Shown: positions 47,170 to 55,434, numbered from the stretch's first letter. The stretch is DNA of 64,000 nucleotides from Agrobacterium tumefaciens (GCA_025560025.1 CP048486.1:744001-808000); one strand, 5' to 3'. Numbers and translations are program-made. The notes: generated from the sequence alone by a model not told the origin.

Positions 47170-48327
47170 CTAAAACCGCAACCCCGAAACCGCCAGCGGG
47201 TTATCCGTCATCGCCTGCCTGTCCGGCCGGTCGATGCCCGGTGCGCTTGTGAAAGCCGCGAACAGGTCCTGCACGAAAGCCTCCGGTAAATCCTTGGTAA
47301 TCAGCACCATGCGCGTGCGCTGATCAGCCGGGTCCGGCCACGCTGAAAGGCGTTCAGGCGCGTGGAAAATATTCTGCACCCCATGCAGCACCAGCGGCCG
47401 AGCCGGATTATCCGACAGCTTGACGATGGCCTTCATGCGCAGGAGCTTCTCCCCATGCGCAGAGCGCAGCAGATCCACGAACATGTCGATCGCCATCGGA
47501 CTGATCGGCTGATCGTGAATGATCGAAAAGGAACGGATAGAGGCGTCGTGCCGGTTCACATCGTGATGATGGTGATGGTCGTCGTGATCGCCATGATGGT
47601 GGTGATGATGGCCATGGTCGTGACCGTGATCATGATCATGATCGTGGTGATCGTGTGCCGCCTCTTCGCCCAGCCAGCGGCCGACATCGGCATTCTTGCT
47701 GCCGGCATCGTAAAGGCCGTTGTCGAGAAGCCCCGCAGCGCTCCACTCGGTTTTGTCACCATCCTCGATGGTCGCACGCGGATTGAGCGCTTGCAGACGG
47801 GCTGTCAGCGCGGAAATCGTGGCGGCATCGGCAAGGGCGCGCTTGGTCATCACCAGACGGTCAGCCACGGCGGCCTGTTTCACTGCTTCCTGATGATTGT
47901 CGAGCGTGGAAAGGCCGTTCACGGCATCCACCACCGTAATCATGCCGTTCAGGACGAAATTCTGCGCGATGACCGGGTTGCCCATGATCGATTGCATGAC
48001 CGGCGCAGGATCGGCAAGACCGGTGGTTTCAATCACCACCCGTTTCACCGCCTTCAGCTTGCCAGTCTGTATGCCATCCATCAGTTCCGCCAGCGTGTCC
48101 ACCAGCTCACCGCGCACCGTGCAGCAGAGGCAGCCTTCCGCCAGCTCGATGATGCCCTCGCCGGCGCTCTCCACCAGGAGGTGATCGATACTGACATCGC
48201 CGAACTCATTGATGATGATCGCGGCGTCGTTCATCTCCGGATCCTTGAGAAGCCGGTTGAGAAGCGTCGATTTTCCGGCGCCGAGAAATCCGGTGATGAT
48301 GGAAACCGGTATACGATCGCGAAACAT
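47170..48327 (-). CDS. yciC: CobW/YciC-type GTPase, probable zinc metallochaperone
   Basis: 385 residues from ATG 48327. The P-loop is IITGFLGAGKSTLLNRLL; the CxCC metal-binding motif is EGCLCCTVRGELV; ETTGLADPAP and the G-domain base motif TKRALAD follow. Residues ~225-265 form a His/Asp-rich stretch (HDHHDHDHDHGHDHGHHHHHH) expected to bind zinc. The C-terminal CobW_C domain has RPLVLHGVQNIFH. Together with a Zur-like site upstream it is likely a zinc-starvation chaperone rather than a B12 enzyme. Confidence 0.85.
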   Translation of the reverse strand: MFRDRIPVSIITGFLGAGKSTLLNRLLKDPEMNDAAIIINEFGDVSIDHLLVESAGEGIIELAEGCLCCTVRGELVDTLAELMDGIQTGKLKAVKRVVIETTGLADPAPVMQSIMGNPVIAQNFVLNGMITVVDAVNGLSTLDNHQEAVKQAAVADRLVMTKRALADAATISALTARLQALNPRATIEDGDKTEWSAAGLLDNGLYDAGSKNADVGRWLGEEAAHDHHDHDHDHGHDHGHHHHHHGDHDDHHHHHDVNRHDASIRSFSIIHDQPISPMAIDMFVDLLRSAHGEKLLRMKAIVKLSDNPARPLVLHGVQNIFHAPERLSAWPDPADQRTRMVLITKDLPEAFVQDLFAAFTSAPGIDRPDRQAMTDNPLAVSGLRF

Positions 48328-48435
48328 GCCTTGCCTGTATGTTGAGGGCCGCTCCGATAGATCGTCGGACGATCGTCGACCCGGAACCGCGCGATAAAAC
48401 AGAAATCGCCCGGAGCCGGAAGCTGCGAGCGACAT

Positions 48436-48450
48436 TGTAATATCATAACA
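48436..48450. promoter_or_regulatory. Candidate Zur box upstream of yciC
   Basis: Imperfect palindrome TGTAATATCATAACA (pattern TGTnATnnnATnACA), ~109 bases before the yciC start. It resembles Zur sites of rhizobia, and yciC is a reported Zur target in A. tumefaciens (recalled). Inference only. Confidence 0.45.
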
Positions 48451-48517
48451 GATCGGACCTGCGAATACCCAATCCGCAAAGCGCATCCGCCCTCATTGAA
48501 GAGGGCGGCCCCGACGA

Positions 48518-49687
48518 TCAGAATGTCGGGCGCGGAATAGGGATCGGCACATTGGCGAGTTCGCCCTTGGCCGAGGCACCCTTGGTGGTATTGACCGCCA
48601 CGGTCTCGCTGCCAGGAATGAGGCCGGCGAAAGAATATTCCGGCGGGCGGGTCATTTCCGTGACGTAGGGAGAATGGATGACCATGCGGCCGGCTTCGTC
48701 GCGGCTTTCGCTGCGCACTTTGGCGGCCTTCGGATTGCAGATTTCAGCGCTGACATCGTTCACATCACCGGTATCGCCATAAGGCGCCAGCGACGCGAGC
48801 GAAACGCCCTGGCCCGACGGCGCGGTCAACCCCATCTGCAGCAGATCGGCCGACTGGTCGGTTCGCCCGGCCAGGCTGTCCGCCCCCAGAACGACGGTGA
48901 TGACCGAGCGGCCGTTGCGCACGGCGGATGACACCTGGTTGAAACCGGAGGCACAGATGAAACCGGTCTTCATGCCATCGGCGCCATCGAAACGGCCGAC
49001 CAGCATGTTGAAGTTGGCGTAATTCTTCTTGCCGGTTGTAACGCCCTCCAGCGAGAAATAATCGGCATATTCCGGGAACTCACGCTTGATGATCAGCGCC
49101 AGCAGCGCAAGGTCGCGCGCCGTCGTATATTGCCCCTTGCCGGGCAGGCCGTTGGGGTTGACGTAACGCGTGGAGCTCATGCCCAGCCGCTGCGCCTGCG
49201 CATTCATCTGCGCCACGAAATTGTCGCTGGTGCCGCCGATGGTCTCGGCAATCGCAACAGCGATGTCATTGGCGGATTTGATCAGCAGCAGCTTCAGCGC
49301 GCTGTCCATGGTCAGTTTCTGACCGGGCTTGAAATACATTTTCGAGGCCGGCTGGTCGGCGGCCTTCTTGCTCATCACCACTTCCGTCTGCGGGCTGATC
49401 TTGCCGGCCTTCATCTGCGAAAAGGCGATATAGGCGGTCATCAGCTTGGTCAGCGAGGCGGGATACCACTTGCGGAACGCTTCCTGATGGGAAATCACCT
49501 TGCCGGTTTTGACATCCACCACCATTTTCGGATTGGCATTCGCCACGGGTGCTGCGGCAACAAGGCCTGCAGTCATGATGGCAACGGCTGCGGAGAGCCG
49601 CCGGGCGGCGTTTGGCGATTTAAATATCTGTGGCAAGGCTTGTCCTCGAATTCCCGTCTTCGGTCGGGGAATGGCAATATTCACCAT
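48518..49687 (-). CDS. D-alanyl-D-alanine carboxypeptidase (low-molecular-weight PBP)
   Basis: 389 residues from ATG 49687. The export signal is LSAAVAIMTAGLVAAAPVANA. Catalytic motifs: SxxK as PASLTKL (Ser78), SxN as IKSANDI, and KTG as DGMKTGFICAS. The C-terminal region has the PBP5-like pattern. It trims D-Ala from peptidoglycan stem peptides in the periplasm. It is divergent from the M20 gene. Confidence 0.92.
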   Translation of the reverse strand: MVNIAIPRPKTGIRGQALPQIFKSPNAARRLSAAVAIMTAGLVAAAPVANANPKMVVDVKTGKVISHQEAFRKWYPASLTKLMTAYIAFSQMKAGKISPQTEVVMSKKAADQPASKMYFKPGQKLTMDSALKLLLIKSANDIAVAIAETIGGTSDNFVAQMNAQAQRLGMSSTRYVNPNGLPGKGQYTTARDLALLALIIKREFPEYADYFSLEGVTTGKKNYANFNMLVGRFDGADGMKTGFICASGFNQVSSAVRNGRSVITVVLGADSLAGRTDQSADLLQMGLTAPSGQGVSLASLAPYGDTGDVNDVSAEICNPKAAKVRSESRDEAGRMVIHSPYVTEMTRPPEYSFAGLIPGSETVAVNTTKGASAKGELANVPIPIPRPTF

Positions 49688-49800
49688 ATATGTCCTAGCA
49701 ATGGCAAAGTACATTGATTACGTCAATTATGCGGCGCACTATCCACCACGGAGGATAGGATTTTACGACATGCCGCACCGATGAACCCAGGAATGAATGA

Positions 49801-50964
49801 ATGCCGATTTTAAACAGAGCCGCCGAACTCCAGCAGGAAGTCAGCGAATGGCGGCGTCACCTGCATGAAAACCCGGAGATTTTGTATGATGTCGACAACA
49901 CCGCGGCCTTCGTTGCGGAGAAGCTGAAATCTTTCGGCGTTGACGAAATCGTGACCGGACTTGGCCGCACGGGTGTGGTCGGCATCATCAGGGGCAATCT
50001 TCCGGGTAACCGCACCATCGGCTTTCGGGCGGACATGGATGCTCTTCCCATCTTCGAGGAAACCGGCAAGCCCTGGGCCTCCAAAACGGCAGGTGCGATG
50101 CATGCCTGCGGCCATGACGGTCACACCGCCATGCTGCTTGGCGCCGCCAAATATCTCGCCGAGACCCGCAACTTTGCCGGCTCCGTCGCGGTCATCTTCC
50201 AGCCGGCGGAAGAAGGCGGCGCGGGCGCTCTCGCCATGGTCGAGGACGGCCTGATGGAGCGTTTCGGCATTAACGAGGTCTATGGCATGCACAATATGCC
50301 GGGCATTCCGCTTGGCGCCTTCGCCATCCGCAAGGGCGGCATCATGGCCGCACCCGACAAGTTCTCGATTACCGTCAAGGGCCGTGGCGGCCACGCGGCG
50401 CAGCCGCACCGCACCATAGACCCGATCACCATCGGCGCGCAGATCGTCGGCAACCTGCAGATGATCGCCTCGCGCAACGCCGATCCGATCCGTTCCGTAG
50501 TCGTCTCGGTCACCCGCTTTCACGCCGGCTCCAGCCACAACATCATCCCCAACGAGGCATTGATCGCCGGCACGGTGCGCAGCCTGGATGAAACGGTGCG
50601 CGATCTGGCGCAGGATCGCATCAAGCAGATGGCTGAAGGTATTGCCCTTGCCAATGGCGCGGAAGCGGAAGTCGTCTATGAGCGCTACTGCCCGGTGACC
50701 TTCAATCACGCCGCCGAAACCGACCACGCCATCCATGTGGCGCGCGATGTGGCGGGCGAACCGAATGTCGATCCCGATGTCGATCCTTCCATGGCAGGAG
50801 AGGATTTCTCCTTCATGCTGAAGGAAAGACCAGGCTGCTTCATCTTCATCGGCAATGGCGATTCGGCCGGGCTTCACAATCCGGGCTATGATTTCAACGA
50901 CGACGCCATCGCTTACGGCATTTCCTACTGGGTAAAACTGGCCGAACAGCGCCTGACGAGCTGA
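49801..50964 (+). CDS. M20 family amidohydrolase (hippurate hydrolase/aminoacylase-like)
   Basis: 387 residues. Metal-binding motifs: FRADMDALPIFE, HACGHDGHTAMLLGAA, IFQPAEEGGAGALAMVEDG, and the C-terminal SMAGEDFSFML. The dimerisation (lid) domain lies between. It matches the HipO/IAA-amino-acid hydrolase group, which deacylates N-acyl amino acids. The substrate is not evident. It is the last core gene before the tRNA and prophage. Confidence 0.93.
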   Translation: MPILNRAAELQQEVSEWRRHLHENPEILYDVDNTAAFVAEKLKSFGVDEIVTGLGRTGVVGIIRGNLPGNRTIGFRADMDALPIFEETGKPWASKTAGAMHACGHDGHTAMLLGAAKYLAETRNFAGSVAVIFQPAEEGGAGALAMVEDGLMERFGINEVYGMHNMPGIPLGAFAIRKGGIMAAPDKFSITVKGRGGHAAQPHRTIDPITIGAQIVGNLQMIASRNADPIRSVVVSVTRFHAGSSHNIIPNEALIAGTVRSLDETVRDLAQDRIKQMAEGIALANGAEAEVVYERYCPVTFNHAAETDHAIHVARDVAGEPNVDPDVDPSMAGEDFSFMLKERPGCFIFIGNGDSAGLHNPGYDFNDDAIAYGISYWVKLAEQRLTS

Positions 50965-51059
50965 TTGCCGGACAACGCGAAGAAAGCCGAGGAAGAGATC
51001 GACCGCGATGAAGAACGCGGTTGATCCGCAGGCACCGTCAGGTTAAAGAGCAATTCAGT

Positions 51060-51373
51060 GTCCACGTAGCTCAGCAGGATAGAGCACAGGATTCCTAAGA
51101 CAAATTGGGGGTTGCGCCCGGAAACGGCGCAATCGATCTGCTCAAAGTCGGGGAAAGCTTCGCTGGTCTTCCAGCATGCCAATCCCGAGCCAAGCTCCGG
51201 AGAAATCCGGTGAAGGTGTAGAGACTGGATGGGTAGCACCTAAAGGCCTGATGGCCCATGGTGAAGGGACAGTCCAGACCACGAACGTCCTGTCCGATGA
51301 CGACGGGACGGCTGCGAAAGCCGAAGTGGTATGAATCCTGGGGTCGGAGGTTCGAATCCTCTCGTGGACACCA
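51060..51373 (+). tRNA. tRNA-Arg(CCU) interrupted by a group I intron
   Basis: The acceptor arms GTCCACG (51060) and CGTGGAC (51363-51369) pair perfectly, followed by discriminator A and encoded CCA. The D arm is GCTCAGCAGGATAGAGC. The anticodon stem CAGGA pairs with TCCTG, and the loop reads TTCCT-(intron)-AA, giving anticodon CCT. The T arm is GGAGGTTCGAATCCTCT. Exons are 51060-51096 and 51334-51373. This matches the known split tRNA-Arg(CCU) of A. tumefaciens. tRNA 3' ends are favourite phage attachment sites, and phage-like genes start just downstream. Confidence 0.92.
51097..51333 (+). other. Self-splicing group I intron (237 nt) in tRNA-Arg(CCU)
   Basis: Insertion follows U36 of the anticodon. 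The 5' exon GATTCCT (51090-51096) pairs with internal guide GGGGGTT (51107-51113) through a U-G pair at the splice site. P2 is TTGCGCC / GGCGCAA. P7 arms AGACTG (51222) and CAGTCC (51270) lie in the expected R and S core elements (GTAGAGACTGGA and GGGACAGTCCAGACCACGAAC). The intron ends in G51333. It has no ORF and is too small for a homing endonuclease. Resembles subgroup IC3. Confidence 0.9.
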
Positions 51374-51385
51374 AAAATATTCATA

Positions 51386-51425
51386 AAAATCCTTTTAATT
51401 CGTTGTATTTAAAGGGATTTTTTAT
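51386..51425 (+). terminator. Terminator after the tRNA gene
   Basis: Stem AATCCTTTTAA / TTTAAAGGGATT with one mismatch or bulge, followed by TTTTTTATT. A/T-rich and unlike the core terminators. Confidence 0.7.
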
Positions 51426-51574
51426 TCTGAGGTCCGCAGTAAATCCCTCACCGTATGGCCGGCTAAGGCTATTGATTTTATTATTTAACCCGCAACGCGC
51501 CCCTCACCTTGAATGAAGTTTCCAGCAAGTTGAGGCTTCTCTAAAGACATATTATTGACTCTTTTCTAAAATGA

Positions 51575-51589
51575 GAACATTTATAGAAC
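51575..51589. promoter_or_regulatory. LexA (SOS) box overlapping a promoter
   Basis: GAAC-ATTTATA-GAAC is exactly the alphaproteobacterial LexA direct repeat GTTC-N7-GTTC on the other strand. It overlaps the likely -10 of a promoter whose -35 is TTGACT (51555-51560), 20 bases before the ATG at 51609. The surrounding stretch from 51376 to 51608 has no gene. Confidence 0.75.
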
Positions 51590-51608
51590 AAACGAGAGGT
51601 CAATAGAC

Positions 51609-51848
51609 ATGTCGGACGCTGAAAAAATCATTGTCGTGCAGTTCAAAAACGGTCGCGGCGGCGTTATTCCGGGCGAGATGCGGCAAGCGTCCAATCAAGC
51701 CTCCGCCGAGAAAATCGCCAGCGCAATGGCCCCTCGTCATGTGGGCGTTGCCGCTTATGCTGTCACTGTGGATGAGGAAAGCGGCACCATGGCAAACCCG
51801 CGCCTGCTGGTTTCGCACGGGCAAATTGCCGACTTGATGCCAGACTGA
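51609..51848 (+). CDS. Small hypothetical protein, first gene of the LexA-controlled run
   Basis: 79 residues. Mixed alpha/beta, no membrane segment: MSDAEKIIVVQFKNGRGGVI at the start and NPRLLVSHGQIADLMPD at the end. A GAGAGGT ribosome site precedes the ATG. It is not a recognised family. Preceded by an SOS box, so damage induction is likely. Confidence 0.65.
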   Translation: MSDAEKIIVVQFKNGRGGVIPGEMRQASNQASAEKIASAMAPRHVGVAAYAVTVDEESGTMANPRLLVSHGQIADLMPD

Positions 51849-51923
51849 AATTTAACAGCGCGGGGGCGCGCGCCATTCAAAACAGGGAAAGATTTTGACA
51901 CTCTGAAATAGGAGAATGAGAAC

Positions 51924-52124
51924 GTGCGCCCACTACCAAGAGAACCGGAAGCCGATCCGGTAGACCACATCATTGCATGGCACGATGGCGACAGCCGCGC
52001 TGCAATAGAGACCCTGATGGAAGACATACAGCATTTGCGGATGCAGCTTGCATTAGCGACCGCCGCGATGGGCAGAGGATTTACCAGGGGGTGGAAGCCG
52101 GACGCTGATCGAGATGCCACTTAA
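51924..52124 (+). CDS. Small phage-type hypothetical protein
   Basis: 66 residues from a GTG start. The sequence is acidic then helical (DHIIAWHDGDSRAAIETLMEDIQHLRMQLALATAAMG). The stop region overlaps the next gene by 11 bases. No known domain is seen. Typical of compact phage early genes. Confidence 0.5.
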   Translation: MRPLPREPEADPVDHIIAWHDGDSRAAIETLMEDIQHLRMQLALATAAMGRGFTRGWKPDADRDAT

Positions 52125-52593
52125 AGAAGCTTATTCTTTATCCGACTACGGCGGAGAGCCGGTAGGTGTGTTGTGCGAGGATTGCGAGCTCTTGAAGTTC
52201 ATCTGTTCAGGTGAACTGATGATCGAGTACGGCGATCATTCTATGCCAGGGCTCATAAGCAAGATTGCGAAAGACATACTCAAATGCCCTAGACCGGTCG
52301 AAGGTTTCTCAGGCCGTTGCAGGCTTAAATACCACACTCGATCCGGCAGTCTCATGGAGGCTTTGAAACAAGCGCCACCGCCACCCGTTAAGGTGAAGGA
52401 AATACGGAATTGGGAAATTGTCGTTGCCAAGTGCAACTACTGTGGCCACGTTTCGAATGTCCCGCACTGGCAACTTAATCGAGCGGCTAAAACGGCCGAT
52501 ATCACTGTAGACGATATTGCCAAGCGGCTGAAATGCAAACGGTGCAACGTCAAAGGTGATGTGAAGATCACCATAGCCAAGATGCCGAGGTGA
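52114..52593 (+). CDS. Zinc-ribbon hypothetical protein
   Basis: 159 residues. CxxC pairs suggest two zinc sites: CEDCELLKFIC near residue 20, CNYCGHVSN near 110 and LKCKRCNVKG near 143. Between the last pairs is a short helical segment resembling a small DNA- or RNA-binding ribbon. It overlaps its upstream neighbour and sits 2 bases before the SRAP gene. Confidence 0.6.
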   Translation: MPLKEAYSLSDYGGEPVGVLCEDCELLKFICSGELMIEYGDHSMPGLISKIAKDILKCPRPVEGFSGRCRLKYHTRSGSLMEALKQAPPPPVKVKEIRNWEIVVAKCNYCGHVSNVPHWQLNRAAKTADITVDDIAKRLKCKRCNVKGDVKITIAKMPR

Positions 52594-52595
52594 GT

Positions 52596-53258
52596 ATGTG
52601 TAATCTGTACCGCGTGAAAACCAATCAGGAATCCATCCGCGACATCGCGGGCATCATGCAGGAGCGGCTCAACCTCGAGCCAGACGTTGAGGTCTATCCA
52701 GACCGGCCCGCGCCAGTGGTACGCAACGGAGAGAGTGGCCGGGAGCTTGTCGGCCTGACATGGGGCATGCCCTCGCCTCAGTTCGTGACACAGGGTAAGC
52801 CAGATACCGGCGTCACCAACATCCGCAATGTCACTTCCCCGCATTGGCGTCGGTGGCTACGGCCGGAGAACCGGTGCGTGGTGCCGTGGACCACCTTCTG
52901 CGAATGGGAAGACACAAAGCCGCGGAAGACGAAGCGCTGGTTTGCGCTGAACGAGGAAGCGCCCCTCTCCTTCTTCGCAGGCATATGGACGGACTGGCAC
53001 GGCGTGCGTGGCTCGATGAAGAACCCGCGCGAAGGAGATCACCAGCTTTTCGCCTTCCTGACGACAGAGCCGAACAGCATCGTGAAACCAATCCACCCGA
53101 AGGCTATGCCGGTCATTCTGACAAACAAGGATGAGGTGGAGACGTGGCTGACCGCGCCATGGGAGGAAGCGAAAGAGCTTCAGCGGCCATTGCCTGATGA
53201 CGATCTGGTGCTACTGCCTGTTGAAGAAGAGGGCAAGCCAGCCGATCTATTCGGATAG
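52596..53258 (+). CDS. SOS response-associated peptidase (SRAP/HMCES/YedK family)
   Basis: 220 residues from ATG 52596; removal of Met exposes the catalytic Cys2 (MCNLYRVKTNQ). Family motifs: TNIRNVTSPHWRRWLRPENRCVVPWTTFCEWED (containing N and the active-site Glu region), FFAGIWTDWHG, FAFLTTEPN and IHPKAMPVIL. SRAP proteins crosslink to abasic sites in single-stranded DNA and shield them. Location in an operon behind a LexA box fits SOS expression. This is a phage-type paralogue; the host should carry its own. Confidence 0.9.
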   Translation: MCNLYRVKTNQESIRDIAGIMQERLNLEPDVEVYPDRPAPVVRNGESGRELVGLTWGMPSPQFVTQGKPDTGVTNIRNVTSPHWRRWLRPENRCVVPWTTFCEWEDTKPRKTKRWFALNEEAPLSFFAGIWTDWHGVRGSMKNPREGDHQLFAFLTTEPNSIVKPIHPKAMPVILTNKDEVETWLTAPWEEAKELQRPLPDDDLVLLPVEEEGKPADLFG

Positions 53259-53270
53259 AGGAGAAGGAAG

Positions 53271-53684
53271 ATGCATATCCGCCCTTACATTCTCGAAAAT
53301 CATGGTGTCTACCCAAAGGGATTTCTGGAAGATGGCGATTTCTTCGGAGTGGAGAAAGCCATTCACGAAGATTTAGATAAGCGCCTGGTCGCCGAAGTTG
53401 ATAGGGAATCCGACCTCACCGCCTATTCGGGATATGTCGCCATGGAACTCTGGGCCGATGACGACGACATTCCGACCGGAGCGAGGATTCAGGTGTTGTT
53501 CAGTGAACGCAAAGGCATCGCCGCCATCCTCTATGACCACCCCAACATTTCTGATGCCTTCATCGAGTGGGTGTTTTGCACATCTCCTGACGAAGCTTTG
53601 TCAGAGTGGAAGAAGAAAGTCCGCTGGCCGCTGATTGAGACGTCGCGGGGACCAGTGGACATAACCGGAGACGCCCACCTGTGA
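53271..53684 (+). CDS. Hypothetical protein, 137 aa
   Basis: AGGAGAAGGAAG precedes ATG 53271. The sequence is acidic and globular, with no membrane segment or known motif: MHIRPYILENHGVYPKGFLE, then ELWADDDDIPTGARIQVLFS. It overlaps the next GTG start by 4 bases. Confidence 0.55.
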   Translation: MHIRPYILENHGVYPKGFLEDGDFFGVEKAIHEDLDKRLVAEVDRESDLTAYSGYVAMELWADDDDIPTGARIQVLFSERKGIAAILYDHPNISDAFIEWVFCTSPDEALSEWKKKVRWPLIETSRGPVDITGDAHL

Positions 53685-53863
53685 GCGACCAATCAAGCAA
53701 AGCCGGCGACGGCATCCACGAGAACCACTGGTGCGAGCATCCGGGCTGTAAGCAGTGGGGCGGGTTCGGCTACAGCCGGTCGAAGGCCGAGAAGTCATCC
53801 TGGCACTGCTGGGAGCACTATCCGCAGCGGAATTACGTCGGAAAGATGCCAGTAAAGGCATAA
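53681..53863 (+). CDS. Small zinc-binding-like hypothetical protein
   Basis: 60 residues from a GTG start overlapping the previous stop. The short Cys/His set HWCEHPGCKQWGGFGYSRS and WHCWEHYP predicts one zinc site. Proteins of this type are frequent in phages of Rhizobiales. Function unknown. Confidence 0.6.
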   Translation: MSDQSSKAGDGIHENHWCEHPGCKQWGGFGYSRSKAEKSSWHCWEHYPQRNYVGKMPVKA

Positions 53864-53927
53864 CAAGATTTTCTCATCGTTGCTGAGCAGCGCAATAGTT
53901 GTGATAAACGCAAATACCGGTGGACCA

Positions 53928-53945
53928 ACAAGCAAACGTGCTTGT
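53928..53945. other. Hairpin upstream of the dprA-like gene
   Basis: Perfect 7-bp stem ACAAGCA / TGCTTGT with loop AACG. It is not followed by a U-run. The gap 53864-54006 also contains GAATC...GATTC (53959-53974) before the dprA-like gene, possibly an operator. Confidence 0.4.
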
Positions 53946-54006
53946 AGGCGTTCGTTACGAATCACAGTACGATTCTACGTAGAGCGCAGCACTCAGGGGG
54001 CCGGGG

Positions 54007-54762
54007 ATGCTTGGAGATGTAAGCGTGCAACATGCACTAGGATCTAGTGGGGCGAAGGCGAGCCGCGGAAACGGCTATACATCACCTGTGCACATCCAAG
54101 AATGGCATCTGTCGGAACTACTATCCCTTGCCAAGCGCACAATCAACGAGGATCAGAGATCCCTTTTCAGTCGTCCTGAAGAGCGTGACCCTGTTATCTA
54201 CTGCGCCGGAAATATTGATCTACTGACAAAACCGTGCATTTCCGTCATCGGAGCGAGATCTGTCTCGGACGATGGTAGAGCTAGAGCATTACGCATCGCA
54301 AAGGAACTTGCGAAGGCCGGCGTGGTCGTGACGAGCGGGCTCGCAAAAGGCGTAGACACATCAGCTCATCGCGGAGCGATCGAGGCAGGCGGAGGGACCA
54401 TTGCCGTCATCGGAACGCCACTCGATAAGGTCTACCCTGCTGAGAACTCAGGACTGCAGCAGACGATATACAGCAAGCATCTGCTCGTGTCCCAGTTCAG
54501 GCGAGGCGAACGTACATTCCAATCCGATTTTCCGAAGAGAAACAGGCTCATGGCGGCCCTGTCCGATGGCAGCGTCATAGTTGAGGCCTCAGACACATCA
54601 GGAACGCTTCATCAGGCCGCAGAATGCATCAGGCTTGGTCGGTGGCTGTTCATCATGCAGTCGGTCGTTGACAACGACAAACTGAGCTGGCCGGCAAGGT
54701 TTCTGAATAACCCACGAACGGTTGTTCTCAGCAAAGTCGACGACATATTGTCACGGGTGTAG
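54007..54762 (+). CDS. DprA-like SLOG domain protein (no N- or C-terminal DprA extensions)
   Basis: 251 residues. The DprA Rossmann core is complete: CISVIGARSVSDDGRARA, TSGLAKGVDTSAHRGAIEAGG, AVIGTPLDKVYPAEN, FPKRNRLMAALSDGSVIVEAS, TSGTLHQAAE and LGRWLFI. Canonical DprA is longer, with a SAM-like N-terminal and a winged C-terminal domain; here only ~65 residues precede the core and the end is abrupt. The core is a nucleotide or ssDNA-binding SLOG fold. Located next to a PRTase, it is unlikely to be the competence DprA. See the paired gene 3 bases downstream. Confidence 0.85.
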   Translation: MLGDVSVQHALGSSGAKASRGNGYTSPVHIQEWHLSELLSLAKRTINEDQRSLFSRPEERDPVIYCAGNIDLLTKPCISVIGARSVSDDGRARALRIAKELAKAGVVVTSGLAKGVDTSAHRGAIEAGGGTIAVIGTPLDKVYPAENSGLQQTIYSKHLLVSQFRRGERTFQSDFPKRNRLMAALSDGSVIVEASDTSGTLHQAAECIRLGRWLFIMQSVVDNDKLSWPARFLNNPRTVVLSKVDDILSRV

Positions 54763-54765
54763 TTT

Positions 54766-55434
54766 ATGAGGGTCGACTTCATCAGTGCGTATTATTCTGA
54801 CCTAGCTCATAAAAAGATAAAAAGGCCAGAGGACTACTGGGATGCACGAAACTACGTCTGGGCCGTGAAGACCGGTGAGTACAAACATAAATTTCTGGTT
54901 CATCGCCCAGCCGGCAAAGTCCGCATGACTGCTGCCAATATCAGCTTAGCTCGCAAGTGGTTCGGCGACTTCATCGCTTACCGCCTAAAGCAACAGGACG
55001 ACCAAGCAACCGTATCATTGGTGCCAATCCCATCGAAAGACGCATTGCCGGTAGCTATGAGTTACCGGAGCCTGGATATGGTCAGAGACGCCATGGCGAA
55101 GCAAACCCAGCCGCATGAGGTGCTAGACGCGATACGATGGACTGAGCAATTGACCAAAGCTCACGAAGGAGGAGACCGAGGCCGCCAGTTCATGAGGCAG
55201 AGATTGAAGCCGCATACGAATATAAAGGCCAAGACAGTCATTCTTGTTGATGACCTTATTTCTACAGGGAGCTCAATGCTCGCTGTCAAGGACGTATTGG
55301 AAGACGCAGGAGCTACAGTACTGGGCGGAATTGCGTGCGGAAAAACCGTATATGATTTTCACTTTAAGCCGTTTGGGATGCAGCACTTCGAGTTCGACAA
55401 AGAGATGCACGAGTATCAGCCCGCTGAAATTTAG
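54766..55434 (+). CDS. ComF-like phosphoribosyltransferase paired with the DprA-like gene
   Basis: 222 residues, 3 bases after the previous stop. The PRPP loop is VILVDDLISTGSSML at ~158-172. ComF-type features include VSLVPIPSKDALPVAM at ~83 and IRWTEQLTKAHEGGDRGRQFMRQRL in the middle. The zinc-ribbon at the ComF N-terminus is absent. The C-terminus FEFDKEMHEYQPAEI is distinctive. Substrate unknown. A terminator follows, so the two genes form a closed unit. Confidence 0.82.
   Translation: MRVDFISAYYSDLAHKKIKRPEDYWDARNYVWAVKTGEYKHKFLVHRPAGKVRMTAANISLARKWFGDFIAYRLKQQDDQATVSLVPIPSKDALPVAMSYRSLDMVRDAMAKQTQPHEVLDAIRWTEQLTKAHEGGDRGRQFMRQRLKPHTNIKAKTVILVDDLISTGSSMLAVKDVLEDAGATVLGGIACGKTVYDFHFKPFGMQHFEFDKEMHEYQPAEI

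Noticed and set aside
47574..47660. CAT/GTG-rich stretch as a DNA repeat locus
   Set aside because: It encodes the His/Asp-rich metal-binding tract of the YciC protein.
51142..51384. Open frame antisense within the group I intron, possible homing endonuclease
   Set aside because: Intron is only 237 nt and its core structure explains the sequence; no endonuclease motif is visible.
54007..54762. Canonical competence DprA
   Set aside because: Lacks the usual flanking domains, is AT-richer than the core and is paired with a PRTase in a phage region.
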